Shown here in pieces: positions 15,199-23,900 of a stretch of 33,490 nt of DNA. Every line of letters begins with the position of its first letter. Position 1 is the first letter of the stretch. The position numbers and the translations under genes were made by a program. The stretch comes from CAYLNH01 sp964384625. GTDB lineage: Bacteria > Verrucomicrobiota > Lentisphaeria > JABSQK01. Below the pieces are notes generated by a model, which searched no databases, was not told the DNA's origin, and was given only the letters and a program-made list of their open reading frames with translations. The DNA lies in assembly GCA_964384625.1 (NCBI GenBank), contig CAYLNH010000049.1, positions 1-33,490 on the forward strand, read 5' to 3'.

Positions 15199-16371
15199 TC
15201 AACTGCGGTCTCTGAGCTTGCGGCGGCGGATGACCTTGGATCTCGGCAGGCGGTGGCCGATGTACGTCTCGAGCTCCAGGCCGTAATCAGTGTCGAGGTC
15301 GGCCTTGGCCAACTGCTGATGGATAATCCTGGCGCCTTCGGTGCCGACGTCGGCCTGATCCGCAGTGAGATAGCGATCGTGCAGATCGACGGCGAGAAGC
15401 CGCTGCAGGATGCGCACGAGTTCGCGGTTCCGCCGCAGAGCCCGGGGCAGGTAGTCCTTAACGCGTCCCGGAAGATCTCGTTTGAACTGCTCGATCTCCG
15501 TCTCGGTATGGATCTCGTTCACGACACGGCCGCCGTGGAGCATCTCGAGCAGGATCATGCCGCAACTGTAGATATCGGCCTGCGGCGTGATAGTCTCGCG
15601 GCGATGGAGTTCCGGCGCCATGTAGATGGGACTGGCCAGGAACTGTTCGCCGGGATCGCGGATGGTGGTGGCCCGGCCGAAGTCGATCAGCTTAATGGTG
15701 CCGAAGCGATCGATCATGACGTTGCTGGGTTTGATATCGCTGTGGATATAGCCGGTGCGGTGGAGGATGCCGAGACCGCGCAGGATTTTCCGGAAGATGT
15801 AGATGGCGACGCCGGGTTGGATGGCATGCCGTTCCGGGGAGAAGATGACGCTGTTGTAGTGTCGCCGTTCCTCGCGGGGCAGTCGGCGCTCGAGAGCGCG
15901 ATGCAGGTCGACATCGAGCATGGCCCGGATATTCAGCCCCTCGATCAGTTCCATCACCAGGACGCCGAGGCCCTGATATTCGTTGAAGGTCTCGCAACGG
16001 ACGAGGTTCGGGTGGTAGAGCTGCTGCAGCACACTGACCTGCCGGGCAATCCGCACCATCTCGACATCATAGGCGCGGTCGGCCGAAAACAGGGAGGGAT
16101 CGAAGAACTTGAGCGCATGCCGCGTGGTGCAATCCATGTAGCCGGTCTGCCGAGCCTCCATGACGACGCCCTGCCGGCCGCGTCCGAGGCCGCTCATCAG
16201 GAAGAAATCGCGTTCCATGCTGACGCGGTCGACGTCGAGTTCGACCGTCCGGAACTGGTCGATCAGACGTTCATGCCGGATTTCGCGAACCCCGACGAGC
16301 TCGGCCTCCTGCAGCGAAATTCGCTGGGTGCGTTCTATATTGTGTTCCGGGTGTGGGGATGGATCGTTCAT
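15199..16371 (-). CDS. Serine/threonine protein kinase (Hanks type)
   Basis: This 390-residue kinase has a domain at about 55-335. The glycine loop is GLGRGRQGVV (61-70), the ATP lysine K88 (ALKFF) and the helix-C glutamate E104. The catalytic loop HSDIKPSN (210-217) has Asp212, Lys214 and Asn217. DFG is at 230-232 (LIDFGRA) and the APE motif at 252-254. The usual HRD arginine is Ser211, making it a non-RD kinase, so activation-loop phosphorylation may not be needed. No transmembrane or sensor domain follows; the tail is strongly basic (RSKVIRRRKLRDRS). The start at 16371 has a weak AGG site; 16398 is a possible longer start without one. It lies 111 bases after pheA and upstream of the exported LRR gene. 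Confidence 0.92.
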   Translation of the reverse strand: MNDPSPHPEHNIERTQRISLQEAELVGVREIRHERLIDQFRTVELDVDRVSMERDFFLMSGLGRGRQGVVMEARQTGYMDCTTRHALKFFDPSLFSADRAYDVEMVRIARQVSVLQQLYHPNLVRCETFNEYQGLGVLVMELIEGLNIRAMLDVDLHRALERRLPREERRHYNSVIFSPERHAIQPGVAIYIFRKILRGLGILHRTGYIHSDIKPSNVMIDRFGTIKLIDFGRATTIRDPGEQFLASPIYMAPELHRRETITPQADIYSCGMILLEMLHGGRVVNEIHTETEIEQFKRDLPGRVKDYLPRALRRNRELVRILQRLLAVDLHDRYLTADQADVGTEGARIIHQQLAKADLDTDYGLELETYIGHRLPRSKVIRRRKLRDRS

Positions 16372-16482
16372 CGTCTGCCTGTCGGGGGGAAGGAACATTC
16401 CGGGAGCCGTACGCTGCCGGCGCCGGCTTTGCCTCCAGCCGGCCGTCCCGCGTGCCGGGCAGATCCCGAGTGGTGCCTCCTT

Positions 16483-17322
16483 CTACTGGCGGGTAGCCCG
16501 CGGGTAACTCCCAAGTACCTCCACAAATGCACAATGCAGTCTCAACTCCTCGATGGCCCGGGCGCAGTTGGCGTCGGTCACGTGCCCGAGGAAGTCGACG
16601 AAAAACACATACTCCCAGCTCTGCTGCCGGGACGGCCGGCTCTGGATCATCGTCAGGTTGACGGCGTTGACCTTGAACGGCAGCAGGGCGTCATAGAGGG
16701 CGCCGACCTTGTCTTTGGCGGCGAACATCAGCGAGGTCCGGTCGTCGCCGGTGCGTTCGGCCGGGCCGTTGCTGAGGACGAGGAATCGCGTGGTATTGCC
16801 GTGCAGATCCTCGGTATTCTCGACGAGGATTTCCAGGCCGTAGGTTTCGGCCGCGAGCCGCCCGGCCAAGGCGGCGGCGCCATCCTGCTCGAGAACGGTG
16901 GTTGCCGCGCCGGAGGTGCTCGAGGCGGCGATCAGCTCGCAGTGCGGCATATTGTCCTGCAGCCAGTGACGGCATTGGCCCAGCACCTGGGGATGGCTGT
17001 AGATCCGGGTGATCCGGTCCATCCGGGTGCCGGGCCTGACCATCAGGTTATGATGGATCGGCAGGTAGATCTCATCGGTAATTTCGACGCCGTTCTCGTG
17101 AAAGCGGTGGAAGAGGTCGAAGGTCATGGTCACCGCGCCCTCCGTGGAGTTTTCCACGGGGACGACGCCGTGCTTCGCCTCGCCGGCGACCACCGCTTCG
17201 AAAACGTCGGCAACCGCGGCCGACGGCGCCATCGGCGTGTCCGCCCCGAATTTCTCGCGGGCGGCCTGGTGCGTGAACGTCGCCTCCGGTCCGAAAAAGA
17301 TCACCTCGGGATGACTGCTCAT
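16483..17322 (-). CDS. pheA: Prephenate dehydratase
   Basis: This 279-residue monofunctional enzyme decarboxylates and dehydrates prephenate to phenylpyruvate, the step before phenylalanine. It begins at the dehydratase domain (VIFFGPEATFTHQAA) and has no chorismate mutase domain. The catalytic TRF motif lies at 178-180 (NTTRFLVL). A C-terminal ACT domain (about 195-275) carries the phenylalanine-binding motifs as GALY (207-210) and QSRP (227-230). The more usual ESRP glutamate is replaced by Gln, so allosteric control may be altered. The start overlaps the argF stop in ATGA, with GGTGG just upstream, implying translational coupling to arginine genes. Confidence 0.95.
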   Translation of the reverse strand: MSSHPEVIFFGPEATFTHQAAREKFGADTPMAPSAAVADVFEAVVAGEAKHGVVPVENSTEGAVTMTFDLFHRFHENGVEITDEIYLPIHHNLMVRPGTRMDRITRIYSHPQVLGQCRHWLQDNMPHCELIAASSTSGAATTVLEQDGAAALAGRLAAETYGLEILVENTEDLHGNTTRFLVLSNGPAERTGDDRTSLMFAAKDKVGALYDALLPFKVNAVNLTMIQSRPSRQQSWEYVFFVDFLGHVTDANCARAIEELRLHCAFVEVLGSYPRATRQ

Positions 17323-18227
17323 TTTTCCACCAACTTGGCCAGCACGGCTTTCTGTGCATGCAGCCGGTTTTCAGCCTGATCCCAGACGATGGATTGCTCG
17401 CCGTCGAGGACGTCGCCGGTGATTTCCTTGCCGCGATAGGCAGGCAGACAATGCATGACACGGGCCTCGGGATCAGCCAGCTGCAGCAGTTCGGCATTCA
17501 CCTGGTAGGGCTGCAGATCCCGCAGCCGTTGTTCGGCCTCGGCCTCGAACCCCATGCTGACCCAGACGTCGGTGTAGACGAACTGGGCGCCCTTGACGGC
17601 GGCGGCGGCATCGTCGGTCACGGTGACGCTGCCGTGGCCCCGGCCGGCGCCAAGGAGGTCCTCGCCCGGCTGGTAGCCGACGGGCGCGCCGATCCGCAGA
17701 TCGATGCCGGCCAGCCTGGCGGCGATCACCCAGCTCAGCGCCATGTTGCTGGCGCCGTCGCCGAGGTAGGCAACAGGCACGCCGTCCAGCTGGCCGCCGT
17801 ACTCGCGAATCGTCATCAGATCCGCCAGGAGCTGACACGGATGGAAGCGGTTGGTCAGGGCGTTGATCACCGGGACGGCGGAGAACCGCGCCAGTTCCTT
17901 AACGTCTTCGTGTTCGTGATAGCGAATAACCACGGCATGGACGTAGCGGCTGAGCACCTGGGCGGTGTCCGAAATCGGTTCGCCACGGCCAAGCTGCAGG
18001 GCGTTCTTGTCGAAGTACATCGGGTTGCCGCCGAGTTCGTAGATGCCGACCTCGAAGGAAACGCGGGTGCGGGTCGACGACTTCGAGAAGATCATCGCAA
18101 CGCTCTGTCCGTCGAGCGGTTTCGGGGCGCCGTGCCACAGCCGGGTGTGTTTGAGTTCATCGGCGTAGTCCAGGATCTCGAGGAGTTCCGCCGAGTTCAG
18201 GTCCATCAGAGACAGGAGGTGTTTCAT
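17319..18227 (-). CDS. argF: Ornithine carbamoyltransferase
   Basis: This 302-residue enzyme makes citrulline from ornithine and carbamoyl phosphate. The carbamoyl-phosphate site STRTR is at 51-55 (KSSTRTRVSFE) and HPCQ at 129-132. The ornithine-binding SMG loop is at 224-226 (DVWVSMGFE). HCLPAYRG (from 259) contains the conserved Cys260. These features separate it from aspartate carbamoyltransferase. Length is normal. It overlaps argD upstream and pheA downstream by ATGA, with AGGAGGT before its ATG, the strongest ribosome site in the operon. Confidence 0.96.
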   Translation of the reverse strand: MKHLLSLMDLNSAELLEILDYADELKHTRLWHGAPKPLDGQSVAMIFSKSSTRTRVSFEVGIYELGGNPMYFDKNALQLGRGEPISDTAQVLSRYVHAVVIRYHEHEDVKELARFSAVPVINALTNRFHPCQLLADLMTIREYGGQLDGVPVAYLGDGASNMALSWVIAARLAGIDLRIGAPVGYQPGEDLLGAGRGHGSVTVTDDAAAAVKGAQFVYTDVWVSMGFEAEAEQRLRDLQPYQVNAELLQLADPEARVMHCLPAYRGKEITGDVLDGEQSIVWDQAENRLHAQKAVLAKLVEK

Positions 18228-19411
18228 GCGAGCTCTCCCATGGCCGTCTGCAGGATTTCGATGCCTGCGTCCAGCGCGGTTGCATCCACGTTCAGCGGCG
18301 GGTATACCCGGACCACCTGACCGGCGGCGGACAAGAGCAGCAGGCCGTGTTTGCGGGCGGTCTTGATCAGGGCGTCGACCAAGTCCTGCGAGGCCATCTC
18401 CAGGCCCAGCATCAAGCCCGGCCCGCGGACATCGACAATGCCTTCGTGGTCGCCGGCCAGTTGCACCAGCGCGCCTTTCAGCCGCTGGCCCATCTCCTGC
18501 ACGTTCGCCAGGATCTCCTCCTGTTCGAACGTGTCCAGCACGGCAGCGACGGCGGCGCAGGCCAGCGGCGTGCCACCGAAGGTGCTGGCATGCGAGCTCT
18601 TGCCGAGGACCCCCTCGTATTTGCGCTGGATCTGGAAGGCGCCCACCGGATAGCCGTTGCCCAGCGCCTTGGCCAGGCTCATCGCGTCCGGCATGACGTT
18701 GTACAGTTGATAGGCGAACAACTCACCAGTCCGGCCAATGCCGGTCTGGACCTCGTCGAACAGCAGGAGGATCTCGTATTTGTCGCAGAGCTGGCGAACC
18801 CCGCCGAGGTAATCGGCAGCCGCGGGGATAACGCCGCCTTCGCCCTGTACCGGCTCAAGCATGACCGCCGCCGTCTGATCGGTAATGGCGTCCTCGATCG
18901 CGCCGAGATCATTGAACGGCACAAACGAGAACCCCGCGGTCAACGGGCCGAACCCCTTGCGGATCGCCGGCTTGTCGGTGGCCGACAAGGTCGTGATGGT
19001 CCGCCCGTGGAAACAATGCTTCATACAGATGATCTCGTGCCGCTCCCGCGCACTGCCCCATTGGCGGGCAAACTTGATCAGACCTTCATTCGCTTCGGCG
19101 CCGCTGTTGGCGAAGAACACGCGGCCGTTGAAACTGCTCCGGCTCAGCCTGGCCGCCGCCGCCGGCTGCATCTCGTTGGCGAACAGGTTGGACACATGCA
19201 CCAGTTTGGCCGCCTGCCGCTGGATCGCCTCGGTTACCACCGGATGGCAGTGCCCCAGATTGCAGACGCTGATGCCGCTGGTGAAGTCGAGGTACTCCCT
19301 GCCGTCGGCGTCCCAAACGCGGGCGCCCTGCCCTTTGCTGAGCACCAGATCGGCGGCGTAAGTCGGAATCAGGTATTCGTTCTGTAAATCAAGAATCTCT
19401 TTCGAAGCCAT
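18224..19411 (-). CDS. argD: Acetylornithine aminotransferase
   Basis: This 395-residue PLP enzyme of class III converts N-acetylglutamate semialdehyde to N-acetylornithine. Landmarks are the phosphate-binding GAEANE (104-109), Asp219 in LLLFDEVQTGIGRTG, and the Schiff-base Lys248 in SLAKALGNGYPVGAF. The N-terminus (LIPTYAADLVLSKGQGARVWD) matches ArgD closely. The start at 19411 fits the family length; a longer frame opening at 19534 would overlap argB and looks unreal. No good ribosome site precedes 19411. The argB stop is 49 bases upstream and the stop overlaps argF in ATGA. It may also serve as succinyldiaminopimelate aminotransferase, as in other bacteria. Confidence 0.95.
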   Translation of the reverse strand: MASKEILDLQNEYLIPTYAADLVLSKGQGARVWDADGREYLDFTSGISVCNLGHCHPVVTEAIQRQAAKLVHVSNLFANEMQPAAAARLSRSSFNGRVFFANSGAEANEGLIKFARQWGSARERHEIICMKHCFHGRTITTLSATDKPAIRKGFGPLTAGFSFVPFNDLGAIEDAITDQTAAVMLEPVQGEGGVIPAAADYLGGVRQLCDKYEILLLFDEVQTGIGRTGELFAYQLYNVMPDAMSLAKALGNGYPVGAFQIQRKYEGVLGKSSHASTFGGTPLACAAVAAVLDTFEQEEILANVQEMGQRLKGALVQLAGDHEGIVDVRGPGLMLGLEMASQDLVDALIKTARKHGLLLLSAAGQVVRVYPPLNVDATALDAGIEILQTAMGELA

Positions 19412-19460
19412 GGGAAAAACGCTTTCGTTCAAAGTCCGGTTCGGAGGGCGACGGGAACGG

Positions 19461-20321
19461 TCACGCCACAATCTGCGTGCCAACGCCCTCGTCGGTAAAT
19501 ATCTCCAGCAGAATCGAGTGCTGGAGACGGGCATCGATCATGTGAACCTTACGGCAACCGGCCTGAATCGCACGGACGGCGCTCTCGACCTTCGGCTGCA
19601 TGCCGCCGGCGATGACGCCCCGCTCGATCAGACCGGGGACCTCGTCTACACGGATCGTGGAGATCAGGGAATTCTCGTCCGCCGGATCCCGCAGAACACC
19701 GGGGACATCACTCAGAAAGACAAGCTTGGCGGCGCACAGCCCCTCGGCAATCCGGCACGCCGAGATATCGGCGTTAATGTTATAGGTATACCCGTCGGCG
19801 CCGATCGCCAACGGCGTGATCACCGGGACCTCGCCCGCATCCAGTTCCTGCCGGATGTTGGTGACGTCCACTCTGGTAATCTCGCCGACAAAGCCAAGGT
19901 CCTCCTTGTGCGCCAGTTTCTCGGCGCTGAGGACCTCCTTGCCGGAAACGCCCGTCGCCCGGCCCCCAAGCTTGCCGATCGTGTCCACCACCCGCGGGTT
20001 CACGGAACCATGCAGCACCTCGTCGACAACGGTAATCGTATCCTTACATGTATAGCGCAAACCATCGATGAACCGCGTCTCGATGCCCAGTTCAGTCAGG
20101 CGCTGGCTGATGTCTTTGCCGCCGCCGTGGACAATCACCGGCTTGACACCGACGCACTCCAGAAAGACAATGTCCCGCAAGGCGCTCTCAAATACGGCAG
20201 GGTCAGTCAAGACACTGCCGCCGAGTTTGACGACGACTACCGCCCCCCGAAACCGCTGGAGGTACGGCAGCGCGTCGATCAAGACGCTCGCTTTGCGGAT
20301 GCATTCAAGGTAATGAAGCAT
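19461..20321 (-). CDS. argB: Acetylglutamate kinase
   Basis: This 286-residue enzyme phosphorylates N-acetylglutamate. It has VVVKLGGSVL (lysine 32) and the HGGGKDIS loop (from 65) for ATP and substrate, plus NINADISACRIAEGL and EVPGLIERGVIAGGMQPKVE toward the C-terminus, all typical of ArgB. The N-terminal segment IRKASVLIDALPYLQRFRG matches the family start and supports ATG at 20321. A longer frame opening at 20396 would begin inside the promoter. It is the first gene of argB-argD-argF-pheA, read leftward. No strong ribosome site precedes the ATG. Confidence 0.95.
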   Translation of the reverse strand: MLHYLECIRKASVLIDALPYLQRFRGAVVVVKLGGSVLTDPAVFESALRDIVFLECVGVKPVIVHGGGKDISQRLTELGIETRFIDGLRYTCKDTITVVDEVLHGSVNPRVVDTIGKLGGRATGVSGKEVLSAEKLAHKEDLGFVGEITRVDVTNIRQELDAGEVPVITPLAIGADGYTYNINADISACRIAEGLCAAKLVFLSDVPGVLRDPADENSLISTIRVDEVPGLIERGVIAGGMQPKVESAVRAIQAGCRKVHMIDARLQHSILLEIFTDEGVGTQIVA

Positions 20322-20367
20322 AATCAGACTGCGGGACTTAAGACATTCAGGGCAGAAGAAAAGCGGT

Positions 20368-20396
20368 ACTATGCCGAACGCCGTCGGGCTTGTCAA
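20368..20396 (-). promoter_or_regulatory. Sigma-70-type promoter of the argBDF-pheA operon
   Basis: On the minus strand a perfect TTGACA (complement at 20391-20396) is followed after exactly 17 bases by CATAGT (complement at 20368-20373), a 4/6 match to the -10 box. Transcription would start near 20361, about 40 bases before the argB ATG at 20321. I did not identify an ArgR operator. Confidence 0.6.
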
Positions 20397-20516
20397 TCAG
20401 AACTGCATGAAATTGCCGACACAGAAGTGCTCGACCCGGGGCCGGCGCAGAACTTTTGCTCGCCCGGGAGCAGAGGGCAGCGGCAGCCCGCACCGCGGAA
20501 ATTCCATGAAACGCCC

Positions 20517-20548
20517 TTGACAAACCCATGCGTTGCGATCATTATAAT
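20517..20548 (+). promoter_or_regulatory. Sigma-70-type promoter ahead of the TPR/Exb cluster
   Basis: A perfect TTGACA at 20517-20522 lies upstream of an AT-rich patch. With a 17-base spacer the -10 would be CATTAT (20540-20545); the better-matching TATAAT (20543-20548) is 20 bases away. The patch is the most AT-rich in its neighbourhood. It points right, toward the giant TPR gene, and is about 390 bases from the preferred start at 20910. Confidence 0.5.
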
Positions 20549-20594
20549 TTATAAAGAGTTTATAGCCGACACTGTGCCGTTGTGGAGGCCGGAA

Positions 20595-20909
20595 ATGGAC
20601 CGTGCGTGCTTCATTCGCCCTGAGCCGCTGTTTCCCGATGAATTTATCGAGCTCTGCTTGACTCCGGAGGCAGGCAAGGCTATGGTTCCCGCTCTGATCT
20701 TGGGACTGTTGCCGGAGGCCGGAGAGTATGAAATCGGCTCCGGCCGGCTACCACAATGGGAGTTGGATTTTGGGTCAGTCAGCGAGGAGGGAACGACGCA
20801 TAGCGCATTCCCGAAAATGCAGGGCATTTCAGCTCCGGACTGTCCCCAACTCCGCCCACGAGACGACCTTACGCATGACTTCAAGCCTCAAATGTCAAGG
20901 AGTTGCCCT
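20595..20909 (+). other. Leader or in-frame 5' extension of the TPR gene
   Basis: An ATG at 20595 has GGAGG 6 bases upstream and lies about 45 bases after a promoter candidate. It is in frame with the TPR gene and has no stop for 105 codons before the preferred start at 20910. The encoded stretch (MDRACFIRPEPLFPDEF and on) matches no family I know. A hairpin GGCCGGAG/CTCCGGCC lies at 20717-20745. It could be a long untranslated leader, a decayed gene, or a true N-terminal extension that would bury the signal peptide. Confidence 0.35.
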
Positions 20910-23900
20910 ATGACGCCGAGGAGCTTCCTCTCTACGTTTTCCCGCTACTGTCTGGGCCTGATCGGGCTGGCAGTGCTGTTTTGGTGCCCGTTCAGCTACG
21001 CCCAGTACAACGACCTGTTTGAGGTTGAGGAGATCCTGGTCCAGAAACTGGGTCAGATGGGCATGGGGCAGTACCAGCAGGTGCATCTGAAGATGCTGAA
21101 GCGCGATTTTTCCACGTCCCGGGAGGACCTGCAGTTTCTCGAGGCCAACCTGAAGCGCACCAAGAAGGAACGGGTGCAGGCGCTGATGGCCATTCCGAAG
21201 AGCAGCAAGCGGTACAGCGATGTTCTCTGGGCCCTGGCACAGATCTCGAAGAAGCCGGAGAATAAGGTCAGGTTTTACGGTGAACTGCGCGACATCCTGA
21301 AGAAGAAGGCCGCCGGCAAGAAGAAACTGCGGCGCAGCGAGGAACAGCAACTGCGCCAGATGGGGCTGTTGCTGCTGAATGCCAAGATCGAGGCCGGCGA
21401 AAGCGTGGAAGAAGCCCTGGTCGAGGATCTCGTTCAGGACAAGCGCGGCCGCATTTTCTGGAAGGCCAAGGTCAAACTGATGCAGGCCGACAAGATCAAA
21501 GAACGCGGCGGCAAGATGGTCTCTGTGCCGCAGAAGGAAGATCCCAAGAAGAAGAAAGAGAAGAAGGGCAAGAACAAGAAGAAGAACGACTCCAAGAAAT
21601 CGGCGCCGGCAAAGATGTATGACTATCAGCTCCTGGCGCGCAAGGCGCTGAAGGAACTGACCGAAGGCGAGCTCCCCTGGGTGCCGGACTACTGGGGCGC
21701 CATGGGCGCGGTCGAGGAAGCCCACGCCCACCTTCTGCTGGACAATCCCAAGGAAGCCTTGAACTCGCTGAAGCGCGTCTGGAATCCGGGCACGCTCAAG
21801 CAGATCGAACGCAAGATGCAGGAAGGCGGCGCCAACGTCTCGGCGCAGTCGCCGATGGCCGCGGCCAACTTCTATCTGGCCCAGATCCGCGAGAAGCAGG
21901 GACAGCGCGGCAAGAAGGAAGACCGCAAAAAGAATCTGGCGATGGCGATCAACCTGTATTGGAAGGTCCGCAGCGACTACGACGAGAGTCCCTATGCCCG
22001 CCAGTCCATCACGCGGTTCGAGGCGTTGCGCAAGAAATTCGAGAAGGACTTCGGCATCGAGATCGATCCGCCCAAGGAATCCCCCAAGAAGATCATGGAT
22101 GCCGCCATCGCGTTCTACCGCGACGAGGACTGGAAGAAGGCCTACGCCAAGTTCATGCAGGCGGCCCTCCGCGACCTGCGCGGCTCGCAAACGGCGGATG
22201 CGCTCTTCTTCGCCACCGCCTGCCTCTACAAAGAGGACCGGTTCTATGACGCCATGGCCGTAGCCGACTTCATGGCAGAAGTCCAGCCGAAGGCACAGCG
22301 GACCCACGACATGCTGTACAAAACCGCGGGGCTCGCCTGGAACGCCGGCAACGCGGTGAAGAAGGACAATCCAAGTCGGGCGGAATTCCTCCAGAACGGC
22401 GCCATGCGCCTGTTTATGAAACTCGCCGAGCTGGCGCCGAACCACCCGGGCTCTGCCGCCGCCATGTATCGCCTGGCTGAAGCCAAGTGGAGGGAAGCCG
22501 ATCTGGCCCGCCGCAAGAAGGACGAGATCAAGAAACAGAAGAAGGACCAACGGGTTGTCGACGAAGCCGTCCGCCAGATGCAGCAGACCTACCTGGCAGC
22601 CGTCCCCTTCTACGAAGTGCTGACCCGCAACTACGGCACCACGCGCTACGGCGCCCTGGCCTTCAACAAACTCGGCTGGATCTATTACATCGCCGAAGAA
22701 CCGCTCAAGGCTGCGGAAAACTTCCTGGAGTACTGTGCCCTGGCGCCGGACGGCGACGCCAACAAGCTCAAGTCCAAGTTCATCGCCGCCGATCAGCTCT
22801 ATCGCACCAACCAGGTCGACGAAGCCCGGAAACACTTCGCCGAGATTCTCGCCTGGATCGAGAAGGGCGTCTATAAGAAGAAGCACGCGAAGGTCGCCGG
22901 CACCCACCGCAGTGCGCTGGCCATGATCCCCTGGTGTTCGGACAAGCAGGCGACGACGTATTTCGATAAAGCCGAAGCGCTGGCGGAGGAAGCCAAGGAG
23001 CTGGAACTGACCGCCGAACGCATCAAGCTCGAGGCCCAGAAAGCCTGGAAGGCCAAGGAAGAAGCCGACAATCCTCCCGAAGACGGCAAAGAGGACGAAG
23101 ACGGCGCCGGCGAAGAAGAAGCCCCCGAAGCAGACAAGGCCGGCACCGAACCGCCCGACGCCGACGAAGACGGTATTGAAGACGCCGGCAAACCGGAAGA
23201 CGGTGATGACGACGACGCCGAAGATGAGGACGCCGAAGACGACGACGCCGAAGATGAGGACGCCGACGCGGCGGACGAAGACGCGCTTGAGCTGCCCGGC
23301 GACTTCGGCCTCTCCTATCTCACATTCATTGAGTTACAGGTCAACCTGGTTACGGATTTGGAGAAGGAGACGGAATTTGTCGGAGTCGAGGGCAATGAGA
23401 TCATCCTCAAACACGGCCCGGACCTGATTACCGGGCTGAACGGCAAGGGCCTGGAAGTATCAAAGATCAACGACGAAACCTACATGTGGAAGCTCACCCC
23501 GATCGCCTGTTACCGCAACGGCAAGCTCCTGGGCATCTACGATTTCAAAACGGAAGCCCTGCTCGAGGCCAAACCGGGCCAGGCCCCGGCCGAGATCAAG
23601 CTGGATCCCCAAGCACTGCCGACACCGATGCAGGTCGCCCTGCAGGCCCAGCGGGTCCGGGCTCAAGCCAAAGCCAAGCGCGCCGAGGCCAACAAACTCC
23701 GCAACGAAGGTACCAAGCTCCAGAACGTCGCCCTGAAGGGACTGAAGGAATTCCTCAAAGAATACCCGAAGGACAAGATCTACGCCCCCGGCAGCCTGCT
23801 CAAAGTCGGCGTCATTTATTTGACCCGCAAGGAATACGACGAAGCCCAGAAGTGGCTGGACAAGCTCTGGAGCCAGTTCCCGAACAGCAATGCCGCCCAG

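Noticed and set aside
15169..17379. 736-codon rightward frame opposite the kinase and pheA
   Set aside because: It spans two clear genes on the other strand and has no recognisable domain.
19410..20594. 5' extension of the TPR frame across argB
   Set aside because: It is antisense to argB and lies upstream of the promoter candidate; open only by chance.
20895..22907. 670-codon leftward frame opposite the TPR gene
   Set aside because: Leu/Val/Gly-rich shadow of a Lys/Glu-rich coding strand.
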